A stretch of DNA of 42,930 nucleotides from an uncultured Chlorobiaceae bacterium (GTDB lineage: Bacteria; Bacteroidota; Chlorobiia; Chlorobiales; Chlorobiaceae). The DNA is taken from assembly GCA_903994525.1 (NCBI GenBank), contig CAJEXW010000021.1, positions 1 to 42,930 on the forward strand, written 5' to 3'. The stretch's first letter is position 1, and each line of letters begins with the position of its first letter. The translations under genes and the position numbers were made by a program. A model generated the notes under the pieces. The model ran no database searches, was not told where the DNA came from, and worked only from the letters and a program-made list of their open reading frames with translations. Below are positions 17,208 to 26,072 of this stretch, in pieces.

Positions 17208-18562
17208 GTCACGAACATGCGAAAACCGCTACGCAGAACGCCTGCAAGCTCTGCAACCCACTGGGGGCCTGCCTGGCCTTCCGTGGCATAGAAAACTGCG
17301 TCCCCTTTCTGCACGGTTCGCAAGGGTGCGCAACCTATATACGACGCTACCTGATCAGCCATTATAAAGAGCCGATTGATATCGCCTCATCAAACTTTCA
17401 TGAGGAGAGCGCGGTGTTTGGTGGCAGCCATAATCTGAAAGTCGGGCTGAAAAATGTGAGCAACCAGTACAAGCCGGAGGTTATCGGCATTGCCACCACC
17501 TGCCTGAGCGAAACCATAGGCGACGATGTACCGATGATTTTGCGGGAGTACAAAAAGGAGTTTAAAAACGGCTTGCCCATGCCAATTTTGATTCATGCTT
17601 CAACTCCGAGCTATCAGGGCAGCCACATTGACGGGTTTCATGCAGCGGTTCATGCGACTGTCAAAGCGCTGGCAGTCAAGGGGAGCAGGCAGAGGCTGAT
17701 CAACCTCTTCCCCAACATGGTCTCGCCTGCTGACATGCGTTATTTGAAGGAGATCTTCCGCGATTTCGGAGTAGCCTTCATGATGATGCCCGACTATTCA
17801 CAGACGATGGATGGTGGACCATGGGGAGAGTATCATCGCATACCACCGGGCGGCACGCCGGCCAGCGCCGTAGCAGGTTCAGGCAGCGCAACGGCAAGTA
17901 TTGAGTTCGGCTCAACGCTTGCGAGCGAAAAGTCGGCTGCTGATTATCTGGATGTGCTTTTTGGAGTTCCAGCCTACCACCTGCCCCTGCCCATCGGTAT
18001 CAAGGGGAACGACCGGTTTTTTAGTCTGCTTGAGACTCTGACCGGCGAGAAGAGGGCTGAAAAGTATGAGGATGAGCGCCGTCGGCTGGTTGATGCCTAT
18101 GCCGATGGCCATAAATATGTTTTTGATAAAAAAGTGATCATCTACGGCGAAGAGGATCTGGTGATCGGGATGGTCGCTTTTCTGCAGGAGATTGGTATTG
18201 CGCCACTGCTTTGCGCCTCGGGTGGCAAAAGCGGGCTGCTGAAAAAACGGATCGAAGAGCTGGTGCCCGATGTGGATGAACTGGGCATCAAGGTTCGTGA
18301 AGGGGTTGACTTTGTCGATATCGAGGAGGAGGCCAAAATTCTGCAACCCGATTTTCTCATCGGCAACAGCAAGGGCTATACCATGTCAAGAAAAAACAAG
18401 ATACCGCTGATTCGACTGGGTTTCCCGATTCACGACCGTTTTGGTGGCCAACGGATGCACCATCTCGGCTATCGCGGCACCCAGGAACTCTTTGACCGAA
18501 TTGTCAACACCGTTATCGAACAGCGGCAAAATGCTTCATCAATCGGCTATACCTATATGTAA
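17204..18562 (+). CDS. nifN: FeMo-cofactor scaffold protein NifN
   Basis: The NifK-like half of the NifEN scaffold, 452 residues. It has KLCNPLGAC near the N-terminus, GSQGCATYIRRY near 54-65 and TTCLSETIGDD near 98, and STPSYQGSH, paralleling NifK. The ATGA overlap with nifE and the 12-base gap to nifB show that it is in the same transcript. AAAGGAGG upstream, inside the nifE end, provides the ribosome-binding site. The length is normal for NifN and no fusion to NifB or NifX is present here. Confidence 0.94.
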   Translation: MSHEHAKTATQNACKLCNPLGACLAFRGIENCVPFLHGSQGCATYIRRYLISHYKEPIDIASSNFHEESAVFGGSHNLKVGLKNVSNQYKPEVIGIATTCLSETIGDDVPMILREYKKEFKNGLPMPILIHASTPSYQGSHIDGFHAAVHATVKALAVKGSRQRLINLFPNMVSPADMRYLKEIFRDFGVAFMMMPDYSQTMDGGPWGEYHRIPPGGTPASAVAGSGSATASIEFGSTLASEKSAADYLDVLFGVPAYHLPLPIGIKGNDRFFSLLETLTGEKRAEKYEDERRRLVDAYADGHKYVFDKKVIIYGEEDLVIGMVAFLQEIGIAPLLCASGGKSGLLKKRIEELVPDVDELGIKVREGVDFVDIEEEAKILQPDFLIGNSKGYTMSRKNKIPLIRLGFPIHDRFGGQRMHHLGYRGTQELFDRIVNTVIEQRQNASSIGYTYM

Positions 18563-18574
18563 AGGGAGGATACC

Positions 18575-19846
18575 ATGACACTTAAAATCGCAAACCACCC
18601 CTGTTTCAATGATGCTTCACGCCACAAGTTCGGGCGGATACACCTCCCTGTTGCACCCAAATGCAATATCCAGTGTAACTATTGCAGCCGTAAATTTGAC
18701 TGCATGAACGAGAACAGGCCCGGCGTCACCAGCAAGGTACTGTCGCCAAAACAGGCTCTTTATTACCTTGAACAGGCCATGATACTGACTCCAAACCTGG
18801 CGGTGGTAGGTATTGCCGGTCCTGGAGACCCCTTTGCCAACCCCGATGAAACGATGGAGACGCTCCGGCTGGTAAGGAAAAAATATCCTGAAATGCTGCT
18901 CTGCCTGGCAACCAATGGCCTTGAGTTGCTCCCCTATATTGATGAGCTTGCCCAACTGCAGGTGAGCCATGTCACTATTACCATCAATGCCATTGATCCG
19001 GCCATTGGGGCAGAGATCTACTCCTGGGTACGGTATAACAAAAAAATGTACCGTGGTATAGAGGCTGCCAGACTCTTGATCAAGAATCAGCTTGAAGCGC
19101 TGAAACGGCTGAAAGAGGTTGGGGTAACGGCAAAGGTGAACTCGATCATTATTCCGGGAATCAACGATACCCATACCATAACCGTTGCATCAAAAGTGGC
19201 TGAACTGGGGGCTGACATTCTGAACTGTCTCCCCTATTATAATACTAAAGAGACGGTTTTTGAAAACATTGAGGAGCCATCCCCTGACCTGGTCAAAGAG
19301 ATCCAGAAAGCAACGGGTGAATTTTTGCCGCAGATGAAACACTGCGCCCGCTGTCGGGCAGATGCAGTGGGTATTATCGGTGAAATCAACAGTGATGCTA
19401 TTATGCAGAAGATGGCCGAAGCGGCGGCCCTGCCCAACAACCCCACGGAGTGCCGCCCATACGTTGCGGTAAGCAGCCTTGAGGGGGTTCTGATCAACCA
19501 GCATCTTGGTGAAGCAGAACGTTTTATGGTCTATGGGATGGACGACAGCGGGGAGTGCATGCTGGTCGATTCCAGAATGGCACCTCCTCCTGGTGGAGGC
19601 AAAGACCGGTGGGAAGCGCTGGCTGCAACCCTCAACGACTGCCGTGCGCTGCTGGTGAACGGAGCTGGCGACTCTCCCAAAAAAGTGCTCAACGCCAACG
19701 GCATTGATGTGCTTGTGATTGAAGGGGTGATCGATGAGGCGGTATATGGGCTCTTTACCGGTCAAGATCTGAAACATCTGATGAAGAGCAGCCAGATCCA
19801 CGCCTGCGGCTCAAGTTGCAGCGGCACGGGCGGCGGGTGCGGGTGA
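18575..19846 (+). CDS. nifB: Nitrogenase cofactor biosynthesis radical SAM protein NifB
   Basis: NifB builds the 8Fe core cluster with an interstitial carbide (NifB-co) from [4Fe-4S] clusters and SAM. The 423-residue protein has the radical SAM motif C30-x3-C34-x2-C37, the SAM-binding GIAGPGDP near residue 75, and a Cys pair CARCRADA near 260. Residues about 300-400 form a C-terminal NifX/NafY-like domain (VSSLEGVLINQHLGEA...). The tail is Cys/Gly-rich (HACGSSCSG). A GGGAGG ribosome-binding site precedes the ATG. Confidence 0.97.
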   Translation: MTLKIANHPCFNDASRHKFGRIHLPVAPKCNIQCNYCSRKFDCMNENRPGVTSKVLSPKQALYYLEQAMILTPNLAVVGIAGPGDPFANPDETMETLRLVRKKYPEMLLCLATNGLELLPYIDELAQLQVSHVTITINAIDPAIGAEIYSWVRYNKKMYRGIEAARLLIKNQLEALKRLKEVGVTAKVNSIIIPGINDTHTITVASKVAELGADILNCLPYYNTKETVFENIEEPSPDLVKEIQKATGEFLPQMKHCARCRADAVGIIGEINSDAIMQKMAEAAALPNNPTECRPYVAVSSLEGVLINQHLGEAERFMVYGMDDSGECMLVDSRMAPPPGGGKDRWEALAATLNDCRALLVNGAGDSPKKVLNANGIDVLVIEGVIDEAVYGLFTGQDLKHLMKSSQIHACGSSCSGTGGGCG

Positions 19847-19854
19847 AGAAGAAT

Positions 19855-19896
19855 TGACAACTGACAACTGATAACTGATAACTGATAACTGATAAC
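19855..19896 (+). repeat. Heptanucleotide tandem repeat (TGACAAC/TGATAAC)6
   Basis: Two units of TGACAAC are followed by four of TGATAAC in the 72-base gap between nifB and the ferredoxin gene. Heptamer repeats of this kind are known as short tandemly repeated sequences in cyanobacteria and occur in other phototroph genomes. Copy number is likely to vary. Confidence 0.9.
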
Positions 19897-19918
19897 TAAA
19901 ATAAACGGAGAGGCAATA

Positions 19919-20227
19919 ATGGACAAACCGAAGCATCACATTCTGGTCTGCGCAAGTTTTCGGGCGCAGGGTACACCACAGGGAATCTGCCACAAAAAGG
20001 AGTCACTCGGGCTGATACCCTATCTTGAAAGCGAGCTTTCTGATCGCGGCATGAGTGATGTCACCGTCTCGGCAACCGGCTGCCTCAACCTTTGCGAGAA
20101 AGGGCCGGTGCTGGTTGTCTATCCTGAAAGCTTCTGGTATGGCGAGATTGACAGCGAGGAGAAGATTGACGAAATATTGGATGCGCTTGAAGATGGTGAA
20201 GCGTGCGAGGATCATCTGATTAACTGA
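19919..20227 (+). CDS. Thioredoxin-like [2Fe-2S] ferredoxin
   Basis: A 102-residue ferredoxin of the thioredoxin-like fold, the type often found in nif clusters (for example Clostridium pasteurianum 2Fe-2S ferredoxin and Azotobacter Shethna protein II). The four cluster ligands are C11, C24, C55 and C59 (TGCLNLCEKGP). ACGGAGAGG lies before the ATG. It is the last gene of the nif operon and convergent with nifA. A role in electron transfer to, or protection of, nitrogenase is likely from family and place but cannot be told apart here. Confidence 0.9.
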   Translation: MDKPKHHILVCASFRAQGTPQGICHKKESLGLIPYLESELSDRGMSDVTVSATGCLNLCEKGPVLVVYPESFWYGEIDSEEKIDEILDALEDGEACEDHLIN

Positions 20228-20236
20228 TTCTTGTGT

Positions 20237-20274
20237 CAGAAGCTCTCTGGTAATGCTTCACATGAGAGCTTCTG
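20237..20274. terminator. Hairpin between convergent ferredoxin and nifA genes
   Basis: CAGAAGCTCTC (20237-20247) pairs perfectly with GAGAGCTTCTG (20264-20274) over a 16-base loop. It lies 9 bases past the ferredoxin stop and 37 bases from the nifA stop, so it could serve both strands. A short T-rich tail is present on the plus strand. Confidence 0.7.
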
Positions 20275-20311
20275 TTCTTTCGGGAGGGTTCTGACTCCTC
20301 CCTTCATCCAG

Positions 20312-21934
20312 TCATGGACGAAATTTCCGGTAATCAATGTTGAATTTTTTGATACGAAGCCCCATGATTCTATCGGAGAGTCCGAGCTGGACGGCTGCCC
20401 GTGTCATGTTCCCCTGAGTCCTTTTCAGTGCTTCAATAATCATCTCCTGCTCTATCGATTCCAGTTTTTGCTGTAATGAGCCGGTATAGGGGGTACCGCT
20501 TGACTCGGCTGTCTGGAGTGTCGGCGGTAGATGATAGCCATGGATCACATTGTCTTCGCTGAGGATAACAGCCCGTTCCATGCAGTTTTGCAGTTCACGG
20601 ACGTTGCCCGGCCAATGGTAACGCATGAGCATGTCAATGGATGTGGTCGAAATGCGCCTCACCCCTTTGTGGTTGGCCTTGTTATATTTTTCAACAAAAT
20701 AGTCGGCAAGCAGCAGAATGTCTGTTTTGCGCTCGCGCAGTGGTGGTACCGTTATCGGAAAAATATTGAGCCGGTAATAGAGATCCTCCCTGAAGAGCCC
20801 GTTACGAATTAACTCCTCAAGATTACGGTTGGTGGCGGCTATGACCCGAACGTCAACCTTGATGGTTTTTGAGCCACCCACCCGCTCAAACTCCTTCTCC
20901 TGGATGATCCTGAGCAGCTTTGCCTGTATCGAAAGACTGAGTTCGCCAACTTCATCAAGAAAGATGGTGCCGTTATTGGCAAGTTCAAAGCGACCGTGAC
21001 GTGTGGCCAGCGCACCGGTAAATGCCCCTTTTTCATGGCCAAAAAGCTCGCTTTCAACAATGCTTTCTGGTAAAGCCGCACAGTTAAATTTGATGAATGG
21101 CTGCTCAGCCCTGCGGCTTTTAAAGTGAATTGCACTGGCAACAAGCTCTTTTCCAACCCCGCTCTCTCCCAGAACAAGTGTTGTGGCGTTGGTCCTGGCA
21201 ATCTTTTCGATCATTGAGTAGAGGGCAACCATCGGCTTTGTATTGCCAATAATATTGGCAGGTCGATCTGAAGGTTGAGTGCCTCCGTCATCAGGATCTT
21301 CGACAGAAGCTCCCCCTTTTGAGGCTCGTTCTGATATGCCAGGCCCAGGTTTTTTGAGGCTCTCTTCATGCGCAAGCTGCTTGAGCCGCATCCCCTGTGA
21401 AATCATGGAGGCTATGATAGAGAGTTGATCAACATAGTGCTGAAGCATATCAACGCGCTCTTCGCCCTCCCTGTTTTTTTTACCTGACTCCCCCGGTGAG
21501 AAAAGCTGCCGGTCAGCGCTCAGCGTACCGATGATCTCAGTTCCTGCCTTGATGGGAATACAGATAAAGCAAAGGCCCTCTTTTTCGGCCTTCACCCTTG
21601 ACCTGGTTCTGTCGAGAAAAAGTGGTTCGTCGTTGATTGATGGCACAATGACCGCTTTGCCAGTTTTAACCACCTGGCCAATCACCCCCTCACCGATCTG
21701 GTAACGCCCCCTCTCTCTCTCTTTTTCGGTCAGGCCGAATGATTCGTTGATGACAATTTCACCAGTATCACGGTTGAGAATGGTTATCATTCCCCGAAGC
21801 ATGTTCATATTTTCAGACATGATAAAGAGAACAAGCCGCAACACTTTGTTGATATCCTCTTCATTGGTGATGGTTCGGCTGACTTCGGCAAGCAGAGCGA
21901 TGCTGCTGTGCTCCTGATTCTGTGTTTTAAGCAT
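20312..21934 (-). CDS. nifA: NifA-type sigma-54-dependent transcriptional activator
   Basis: A 540-residue enhancer-binding protein: GAF domain (about 15-180), a charged linker (190-225), AAA+ domain with Walker A GESGVGKE (256-263), the sigma-54-contacting GAFTGA loop (303-308) and Walker [10 protein letters not shown] (323-331), then a Fis-type helix-turn-helix (about 495-535). It would activate the sigma-54 promoter at 10954-10969. The extra Cys-x4-Cys of oxygen-sensitive rhizobial NifA in the linker after the AAA+ domain is absent (only C451 is there), and no nifL is present. The start is 22 bases after the nifV stop, so nifV and nifA are probably co-transcribed. Target specificity is inferred from context. 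Confidence 0.88.
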   Translation of the reverse strand: MLKTQNQEHSSIALLAEVSRTITNEEDINKVLRLVLFIMSENMNMLRGMITILNRDTGEIVINESFGLTEKERERGRYQIGEGVIGQVVKTGKAVIVPSINDEPLFLDRTRSRVKAEKEGLCFICIPIKAGTEIIGTLSADRQLFSPGESGKKNREGEERVDMLQHYVDQLSIIASMISQGMRLKQLAHEESLKKPGPGISERASKGGASVEDPDDGGTQPSDRPANIIGNTKPMVALYSMIEKIARTNATTLVLGESGVGKELVASAIHFKSRRAEQPFIKFNCAALPESIVESELFGHEKGAFTGALATRHGRFELANNGTIFLDEVGELSLSIQAKLLRIIQEKEFERVGGSKTIKVDVRVIAATNRNLEELIRNGLFREDLYYRLNIFPITVPPLRERKTDILLLADYFVEKYNKANHKGVRRISTTSIDMLMRYHWPGNVRELQNCMERAVILSEDNVIHGYHLPPTLQTAESSGTPYTGSLQQKLESIEQEMIIEALKRTQGNMTRAAVQLGLSDRIMGLRIKKFNIDYRKFRP

Positions 21935-21955
21935 GATAAGTGTGCTCTAATGTTA

Positions 21956-23113
21956 TCATGGTTTGACGAAAAGTGTGCTGTATAGAGTATCCAGCTCTTC
22001 GGGATGCAGTGCACGTTTCTTTTCAGTGGCTTTCATGCGGACAGCGGCAAGCAGATGGTTGGCCTCCATTTTGGTAATGTGTACCCCGCGACCTGAATAA
22101 AAATGCTGTAATGATGCGCTTCCTGAATGTTTGCCAATAACCATCTCATACTTTTCGCCTCCTATCTGATCAGGAAGAAAGGGCTGATAAGAGAGTGGGT
22201 GCTTGAGCAATGCGGCACAATGAATGCCCGACTCGTGCTGGAAGGCAGATTTACCGACAACCGGTTTCTGATCTTGTATGACTCTGCCTGAGGCTTTGCT
22301 GACAACCGCGCAGAGTTTTGAAAGCTGCCGGGTGTCTACTTTAGAGGGGGTGTTGCCTGAGAGCGCAAGGGCAATGACAAGCTCTTCGAGCGCGGCATTG
22401 CCCGCCCTCTCTCCAATACCGGTTACGGAAACACTGACGGCCTGGCAGCCTGCCCCCAGTGCCACAAAAGCATTGGCTGTTGCCATTCCGAGATCGTTAT
22501 GGGCATGAAATTCGAGCGCTGCGGGAGAAACCTCTTTCAGTGACGTTACCAGACGCAAGACTGACATTGGGGTTGCAATACCTACCGTATCGGCAATCCG
22601 CACCCTGTCGGCTCCAGAGGCAGCAGCATCGACAACAAAACGCTTAAGCATTTCAGGATCAGCCCTTGTAGCATCTTGCGCCCCTACACTGACAATGTTA
22701 AAATATTTTTTAGCCCTCGGGACAAGCTCCTGTAACTGGCTCTGAACCCATCCGTACTCTTTTTCCATCAGCAGCAGATATAACGCCGAAAGAGGAAAGC
22801 TGATATGCACGGCCTCGGTTCCACAGGCAATGGCCGCCTCAATATCCTCCCATTTTGCGCGAGACCAGCTTGTGAGTCTTACCGGCAAATGCTGAGCCGC
22901 GACGGTTTTGATAGTCGCTTGCTCATCATGGCTGATTGCCGGATAACCAATTTCCAGTTCATCCACGCCAGCATCTGCAAGCAATGAGGCAATCTCAATT
23001 TTTTCTGACGCACTGAAGACGACACCAGGCGCCTGCTCCCCATCCCTCAGCGTGGTGTCAATGATCCAGGGGGTAGCCACCGGAATGGAAGATAGAGTGC
23101 TTGCAGTTCCCAT
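21956..23113 (-). CDS. nifV: Homocitrate synthase NifV
   Basis: A 385-residue enzyme of the DRE-TIM metallolyase family that condenses acetyl-CoA with 2-oxoglutarate to homocitrate, the organic ligand of FeMo-cofactor. DTTLRDGEQAPG near residue 20 is the signature, HAHNDLGMA holds the metal-binding His pair, and GIGERAGNAALEE the Gly-rich loop. FQHESGIH in the C-terminal part is also typical. Isopropylmalate synthases are longer and have a regulatory domain, absent here, which together with the nif context favours NifV. No sigma-54 promoter was seen upstream on this strand. Confidence 0.92.
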   Translation of the reverse strand: MGTASTLSSIPVATPWIIDTTLRDGEQAPGVVFSASEKIEIASLLADAGVDELEIGYPAISHDEQATIKTVAAQHLPVRLTSWSRAKWEDIEAAIACGTEAVHISFPLSALYLLLMEKEYGWVQSQLQELVPRAKKYFNIVSVGAQDATRADPEMLKRFVVDAAASGADRVRIADTVGIATPMSVLRLVTSLKEVSPAALEFHAHNDLGMATANAFVALGAGCQAVSVSVTGIGERAGNAALEELVIALALSGNTPSKVDTRQLSKLCAVVSKASGRVIQDQKPVVGKSAFQHESGIHCAALLKHPLSYQPFLPDQIGGEKYEMVIGKHSGSASLQHFYSGRGVHITKMEANHLLAAVRMKATEKKRALHPEELDTLYSTLFVKP

Positions 23114-23207
23114 AATGAGTGACCTTTTCTCTTTAGCTCCAATATATTTTAGATAAAAAATAACAATAACCTAAATTAGTAAGGGATAATCAACACAATG
23201 TAATAAA

Positions 23208-23329
23208 TTTTCAGACATTTTTGTTATAAAATCAAAAAGGAGAGGCCCTCAGCCAGGAACACTACGCGATTACGCCGTGTGAAATCCGGAAACATAAAAA
23301 AGTCAAACATGTTTGGAAATGAGCGAAAA
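23208..23329 (+). promoter_or_regulatory. Folded leader element upstream of DUF4395-metY (possible riboswitch)
   Basis: The stretch can fold as a closed multi-helix junction. The outer helix is TTTTC (23208-23212)/GAAAA (23325-23329) plus CATTT (23216-23220)/AAATG (23317-23321). Inside are a hairpin ACAC..GCG(ATTA)CGC.GTGT (23259-23280) and a second stem TCC-GG-AAACAT / ATGTTTGGA (23285-23317). The order GGCCC, GGAAC, hairpin, GAAATCC, second hairpin, closing helix resembles an S-box (SAM-I) aptamer, and a methionine-pathway gene follows. The P2 kink-turn arm is too short for a canonical SAM-I element, so the class is not assigned. Confidence 0.35.
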
Positions 23330-23469
23330 AAGAGTTAACAATTGTGAAGAGTAACAATAACAAAAACTGAATTATGAGCTCCACTCACCCGATTTTCCTG
23401 GCGACACTTTGTTGCTGTTGCTGTTGTCAGCACTTTTGTGACACAGGTGGATCTGGGGGGAGATAGAGT
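23330..23469 (+). other. Leader region between the folded element and the terminator-like hairpins
   Basis: No gene is supported. It includes a short triplet-like run (TTGCTG twice, near 23411-23424) that can form a small TGCTG/CAGCA hairpin. Confidence 0.4.
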
Positions 23470-23539
23470 TACTCGAAACATTTTATCGAGTAGTGTATAG
23501 TCTTACAAGCCGGTTCTGAGTGTCAGGATCGGCTTTTTT
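23470..23539 (+). terminator. Two consecutive hairpins with a T6 tail ahead of the DUF4395 gene
   Basis: A 7-bp stem TACTCGA (23470-23476)/TCGAGTA (23486-23492) is followed by AAGCCG (23507-23512)/CGGCTT (23530-23535) running into TTTTTT (23534-23539). The second is terminator-like and ends 40 bases before the DUF4395 start. A terminator inside a leader suggests transcription attenuation. Confidence 0.55.
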
Positions 23540-23579
23540 GTTGTCTCATGGAAATCTCAAAAACAGAAAAAAATTAGTT

Positions 23580-24056
23580 ATGTCAACAATATCATCAAGT
23601 GAAGCTCTCCTCTGCACAGGAATTCCACTGCCAATTGTGAAGCTTAACCGGGCAACGCTGCTTGTGGGAATTGTGGCCGCTCTGCTCTTCCAGCAACCCT
23701 TAGTAACCACCGTACTTTTTATTATTATCCTGCTGGCGGCAGTTTTTGGACGAAAAGGGAGCCTTGTTTTCTTTCTTGGATCCCGACTTTTTGCCAGGCA
23801 AAACCTTACAGCAGCCACCGAAGATCCGAAGCTGATGCGATTCAATAACTCCATAGCAGCAGTTTTGCTTGGCAGCGCACAGATCGCTTTTCTCTCGGGA
23901 TCGCCTCTGGTTGGCTGGATCTTTTCAGGAGTAGTGGCTGTTGCCGCCTCGGTGGCACTGGCCGGCTTCTGCTTTGGCTGCTTCCTCTTTTACCAGTTCA
24001 ATCTGCAGCGATTCAGGCTTTTCGGCAAGAGAGTGCAGTCAAACAATCAACAATAA
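23580..24056 (+). CDS. DUF4395-family membrane protein
   Basis: A 158-residue integral membrane protein. It matches the DUF4395 pattern: VKLNRATLLVGIVAALL near residue 20, FGRKGSLVF after the second span, RFNNSIAAVLL in the middle, and a Cys-containing last span GFCFGCFLFYQ. About four membrane segments are predicted by eye. The chosen ATG (23580) removes 20 residues encoded upstream from a GTG at 23520 that overlaps the T6 hairpin. Its gene is 43 bases before metY, and DUF4395 proteins are often found near sulfur-metabolism genes, so a role in sulfur-compound handling is possible but unproven. Confidence 0.75.
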   Translation: MSTISSSEALLCTGIPLPIVKLNRATLLVGIVAALLFQQPLVTTVLFIIILLAAVFGRKGSLVFFLGSRLFARQNLTAATEDPKLMRFNNSIAAVLLGSAQIAFLSGSPLVGWIFSGVVAVAASVALAGFCFGCFLFYQFNLQRFRLFGKRVQSNNQQ

Positions 24057-24099
24057 CGCAGGCACAAATCACACGCAAAACATAAAGGAGAGTAAAACC

Positions 24100-25401
24100 A
24101 TGAGTTCTGAACACTACCGCTTTGAAACACTTGCCCTTCATGCGGGCCAGCCGGTTGACGCAACGCTTTCGCGGGGAGTGGCGGTCTATCGCACCACATC
24201 CTATCTTTTCAAGAGCACCGAACATGCCGCAAACCTCTTTGCGCTGCGGGAGCTTGGGAACATCTACACCCGCCTGATGAACCCGACAACTGATACGCTT
24301 GAGCAGCGGGTGACACAGCTCGAAGGGGGGGCGGCTTCGGTTGCTGTGGCATCGGGAACAGCGGCAATTTTCAACACCGTCATCACGCTTGCTGAAGCCG
24401 GTGACAACATTGTGGCAGCCAACAACCTCTATGGCGGCACCTACACCCAGTTCGATGCCATTTTGCCGAAACTTGGTATTACCGTCACCTTTGTTGACCC
24501 GAAGGATCCTGCCAATTTTGAAAAGGCCATCACAGAGAAGACAAGGGCACTCTTTATTGAGACGATCGGTAATCCGGTGCTTGACTATACCGATGTGAAG
24601 GCGATTGCTGAAGTGGCTCACCGCAACGGCCTGCCGCTGATTGTCGATGCCACCTTTACAACACCCTACCTGCTCAAAACCATTGAGCTTGGAGCTGACA
24701 TTGTCATTAACTCGCTGACGAAATGGCTTGGCGGCCACGGTGCCGGTATTGGCGGCATCATCACCGATGCAGGGCGCTTCAACTGGAAGGGGGGAAAACA
24801 TCCGCTCTTTACTGAACCAGACAGCAACTACCATGGACTGCGCTGGGGCATCGATCTCCCGGAGCCACTCGCCCCGATTGCATTTGCTCTTCGGGTGCGC
24901 ACCGTCCCGCTCAGGAACCTTGGGGCCTGCATTTCTCCTGATAACTCCTGGATATTGCTTCAGGGAATAGAGACTCTGCCCGTACGGATGGCCCGCCATT
25001 CGGAAAATGCCCTCAAGATTGCAGAACATCTGGCACAGCACCCGGCAGTGGCCTGGGTTCGTTATCCTGGCCTGAAAAATGATCCCTCTTATGCAAAAGC
25101 CTCACAAGATTTGAAGAACGGGTTTGGCGGAATGGTGGTTTTTGGCGTCAAGGGTGGTTACAATGCGGCCGTGGATATTATCGACAACATCAAACTCTTC
25201 TCGCACCTTGCCAACGTGGGCGATGCCAAGAGCCTGATTCTCCACCCGGCAAGCACCTCGCACAGCCAGTTAACTGCCGAACAGCAGTTGCAAAGTGGAC
25301 TTTCACCCGACCTGATTCGTCTCTCTGTCGGCCTTGAACACTCTGACGACCTTATCGAGGCGCTTGACGAAGCACTTGAGCGGGCAGCAACGAAACCTTA
25401 A
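24100..25401 (+). CDS. metY: O-acetylhomoserine sulfhydrylase
   Basis: A 433-residue PLP enzyme of the Cys/Met metabolism family that makes homocysteine directly from O-acetylhomoserine and sulfide. The PLP lysine is K208 in SLTKWLGGHG. The opening FETLALHAGQ and the internal insertion after residue 215 (FNWKGGKHPLF...) are typical of the long MetY type rather than of cystathionine gamma-synthase. AAAGGAGAG precedes ATG 24100; the frame is open further upstream but overlaps the DUF4395 gene in another frame. A response-regulator gene begins two bases after its stop. Confidence 0.93.
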   Translation: MSSEHYRFETLALHAGQPVDATLSRGVAVYRTTSYLFKSTEHAANLFALRELGNIYTRLMNPTTDTLEQRVTQLEGGAASVAVASGTAAIFNTVITLAEAGDNIVAANNLYGGTYTQFDAILPKLGITVTFVDPKDPANFEKAITEKTRALFIETIGNPVLDYTDVKAIAEVAHRNGLPLIVDATFTTPYLLKTIELGADIVINSLTKWLGGHGAGIGGIITDAGRFNWKGGKHPLFTEPDSNYHGLRWGIDLPEPLAPIAFALRVRTVPLRNLGACISPDNSWILLQGIETLPVRMARHSENALKIAEHLAQHPAVAWVRYPGLKNDPSYAKASQDLKNGFGGMVVFGVKGGYNAAVDIIDNIKLFSHLANVGDAKSLILHPASTSHSQLTAEQQLQSGLSPDLIRLSVGLEHSDDLIEALDEALERAATKP

Positions 25402-25403
25402 CC

Positions 25404-26057
25404 ATGAAAAACAACTACAGCAATCTCTCTGTTGTGCTGGCTGACAGACAGTTTTTAACCAACGAGGCACTCTCTTCGATGTTGTCTCACAAGTTCCGTG
25501 CCTTTTCTACGGTATCAACGAAGAGTGGCCTGCAACAATGTCTTGAAAAGGAGGTGATTTCCCTTGTCATCACGGATTATGCTCTTTTCGATTTTGATTC
25601 AATCGGTGAGCTGGGTGAGCTGAAAAACAGATATCCGGAAACGGGGACAATCATTCTGACGAACGCCATCACCTCTGTAAAGATCAAGGAGCTGAATGAC
25701 GTTGGTATCAAAAATATTATCCTGAAAACCGACGAGCGGGAGGAGATTGAGCTGGCCATTGATGCGGCCCTGAAAGGGAAAAAGTACTACTCGGGAGAGG
25801 TGCTCGACATTCTCCTGAAAAAGGATTCACCGACTGAAGATATCAGCATTCTGACACCTTCGGAAATTGAAATCGTCCGGCAAATTGCCAGTGGGCTTTC
25901 AACAAAAGAGATTGCAACAAAAAAACATATCAGCTTTCATACCGTCATGACACATCGAAAGAACATTTTCCGCAAACTTGGCGTCTCCAGCAGTCCGGAA
26001 CTGCTCATGTACGCCATCAAGGCAGGATTGATTGACAATATCGAGTATCATATCTGA
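25404..26057 (+). CDS. NarL/LuxR-family response regulator
   Basis: A 217-residue two-domain regulator. The receiver domain has D14 in the acidic pocket (LADRQ, with only one of the usual two acidic residues), the phospho-acceptor D58 (VITDYALFD) and the conserved K108 (IILKTD). A LuxR/GerE helix-turn-helix occupies about 148-210 (LTPSEIEIVRQIASGLSTKE, then HTVMTHRKNIFRKLGV). It starts two bases after metY, so it is co-transcribed with it. No histidine kinase lies nearby. Control of the surrounding sulfur genes is a reasonable guess from position only. Confidence 0.88.
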   Translation: MKNNYSNLSVVLADRQFLTNEALSSMLSHKFRAFSTVSTKSGLQQCLEKEVISLVITDYALFDFDSIGELGELKNRYPETGTIILTNAITSVKIKELNDVGIKNIILKTDEREEIELAIDAALKGKKYYSGEVLDILLKKDSPTEDISILTPSEIEIVRQIASGLSTKEIATKKHISFHTVMTHRKNIFRKLGVSSSPELLMYAIKAGLIDNIEYHI

Positions 26058-26072
26058 TGATACCATATTTAC

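Noticed and set aside
19855..19896. CRISPR array
   Set aside because: The 7-bp units are contiguous with no spacers, and no cas genes are present in the window.
19811..19993. 60-codon minus-strand open frame with a repeated YQLSVIS sequence
   Set aside because: It is simply the translation of the heptamer repeat, a well-known kind of false gene call.
23520..23579. GTG-started 20-residue extension of the DUF4395 protein
   Set aside because: It lies within the terminator-like hairpin and is polar, unlike the family N-terminus.
24013..25041. 342-codon open frame on the minus strand
   Set aside because: It is a shadow of metY, whose PLP motif and full length are unambiguous.
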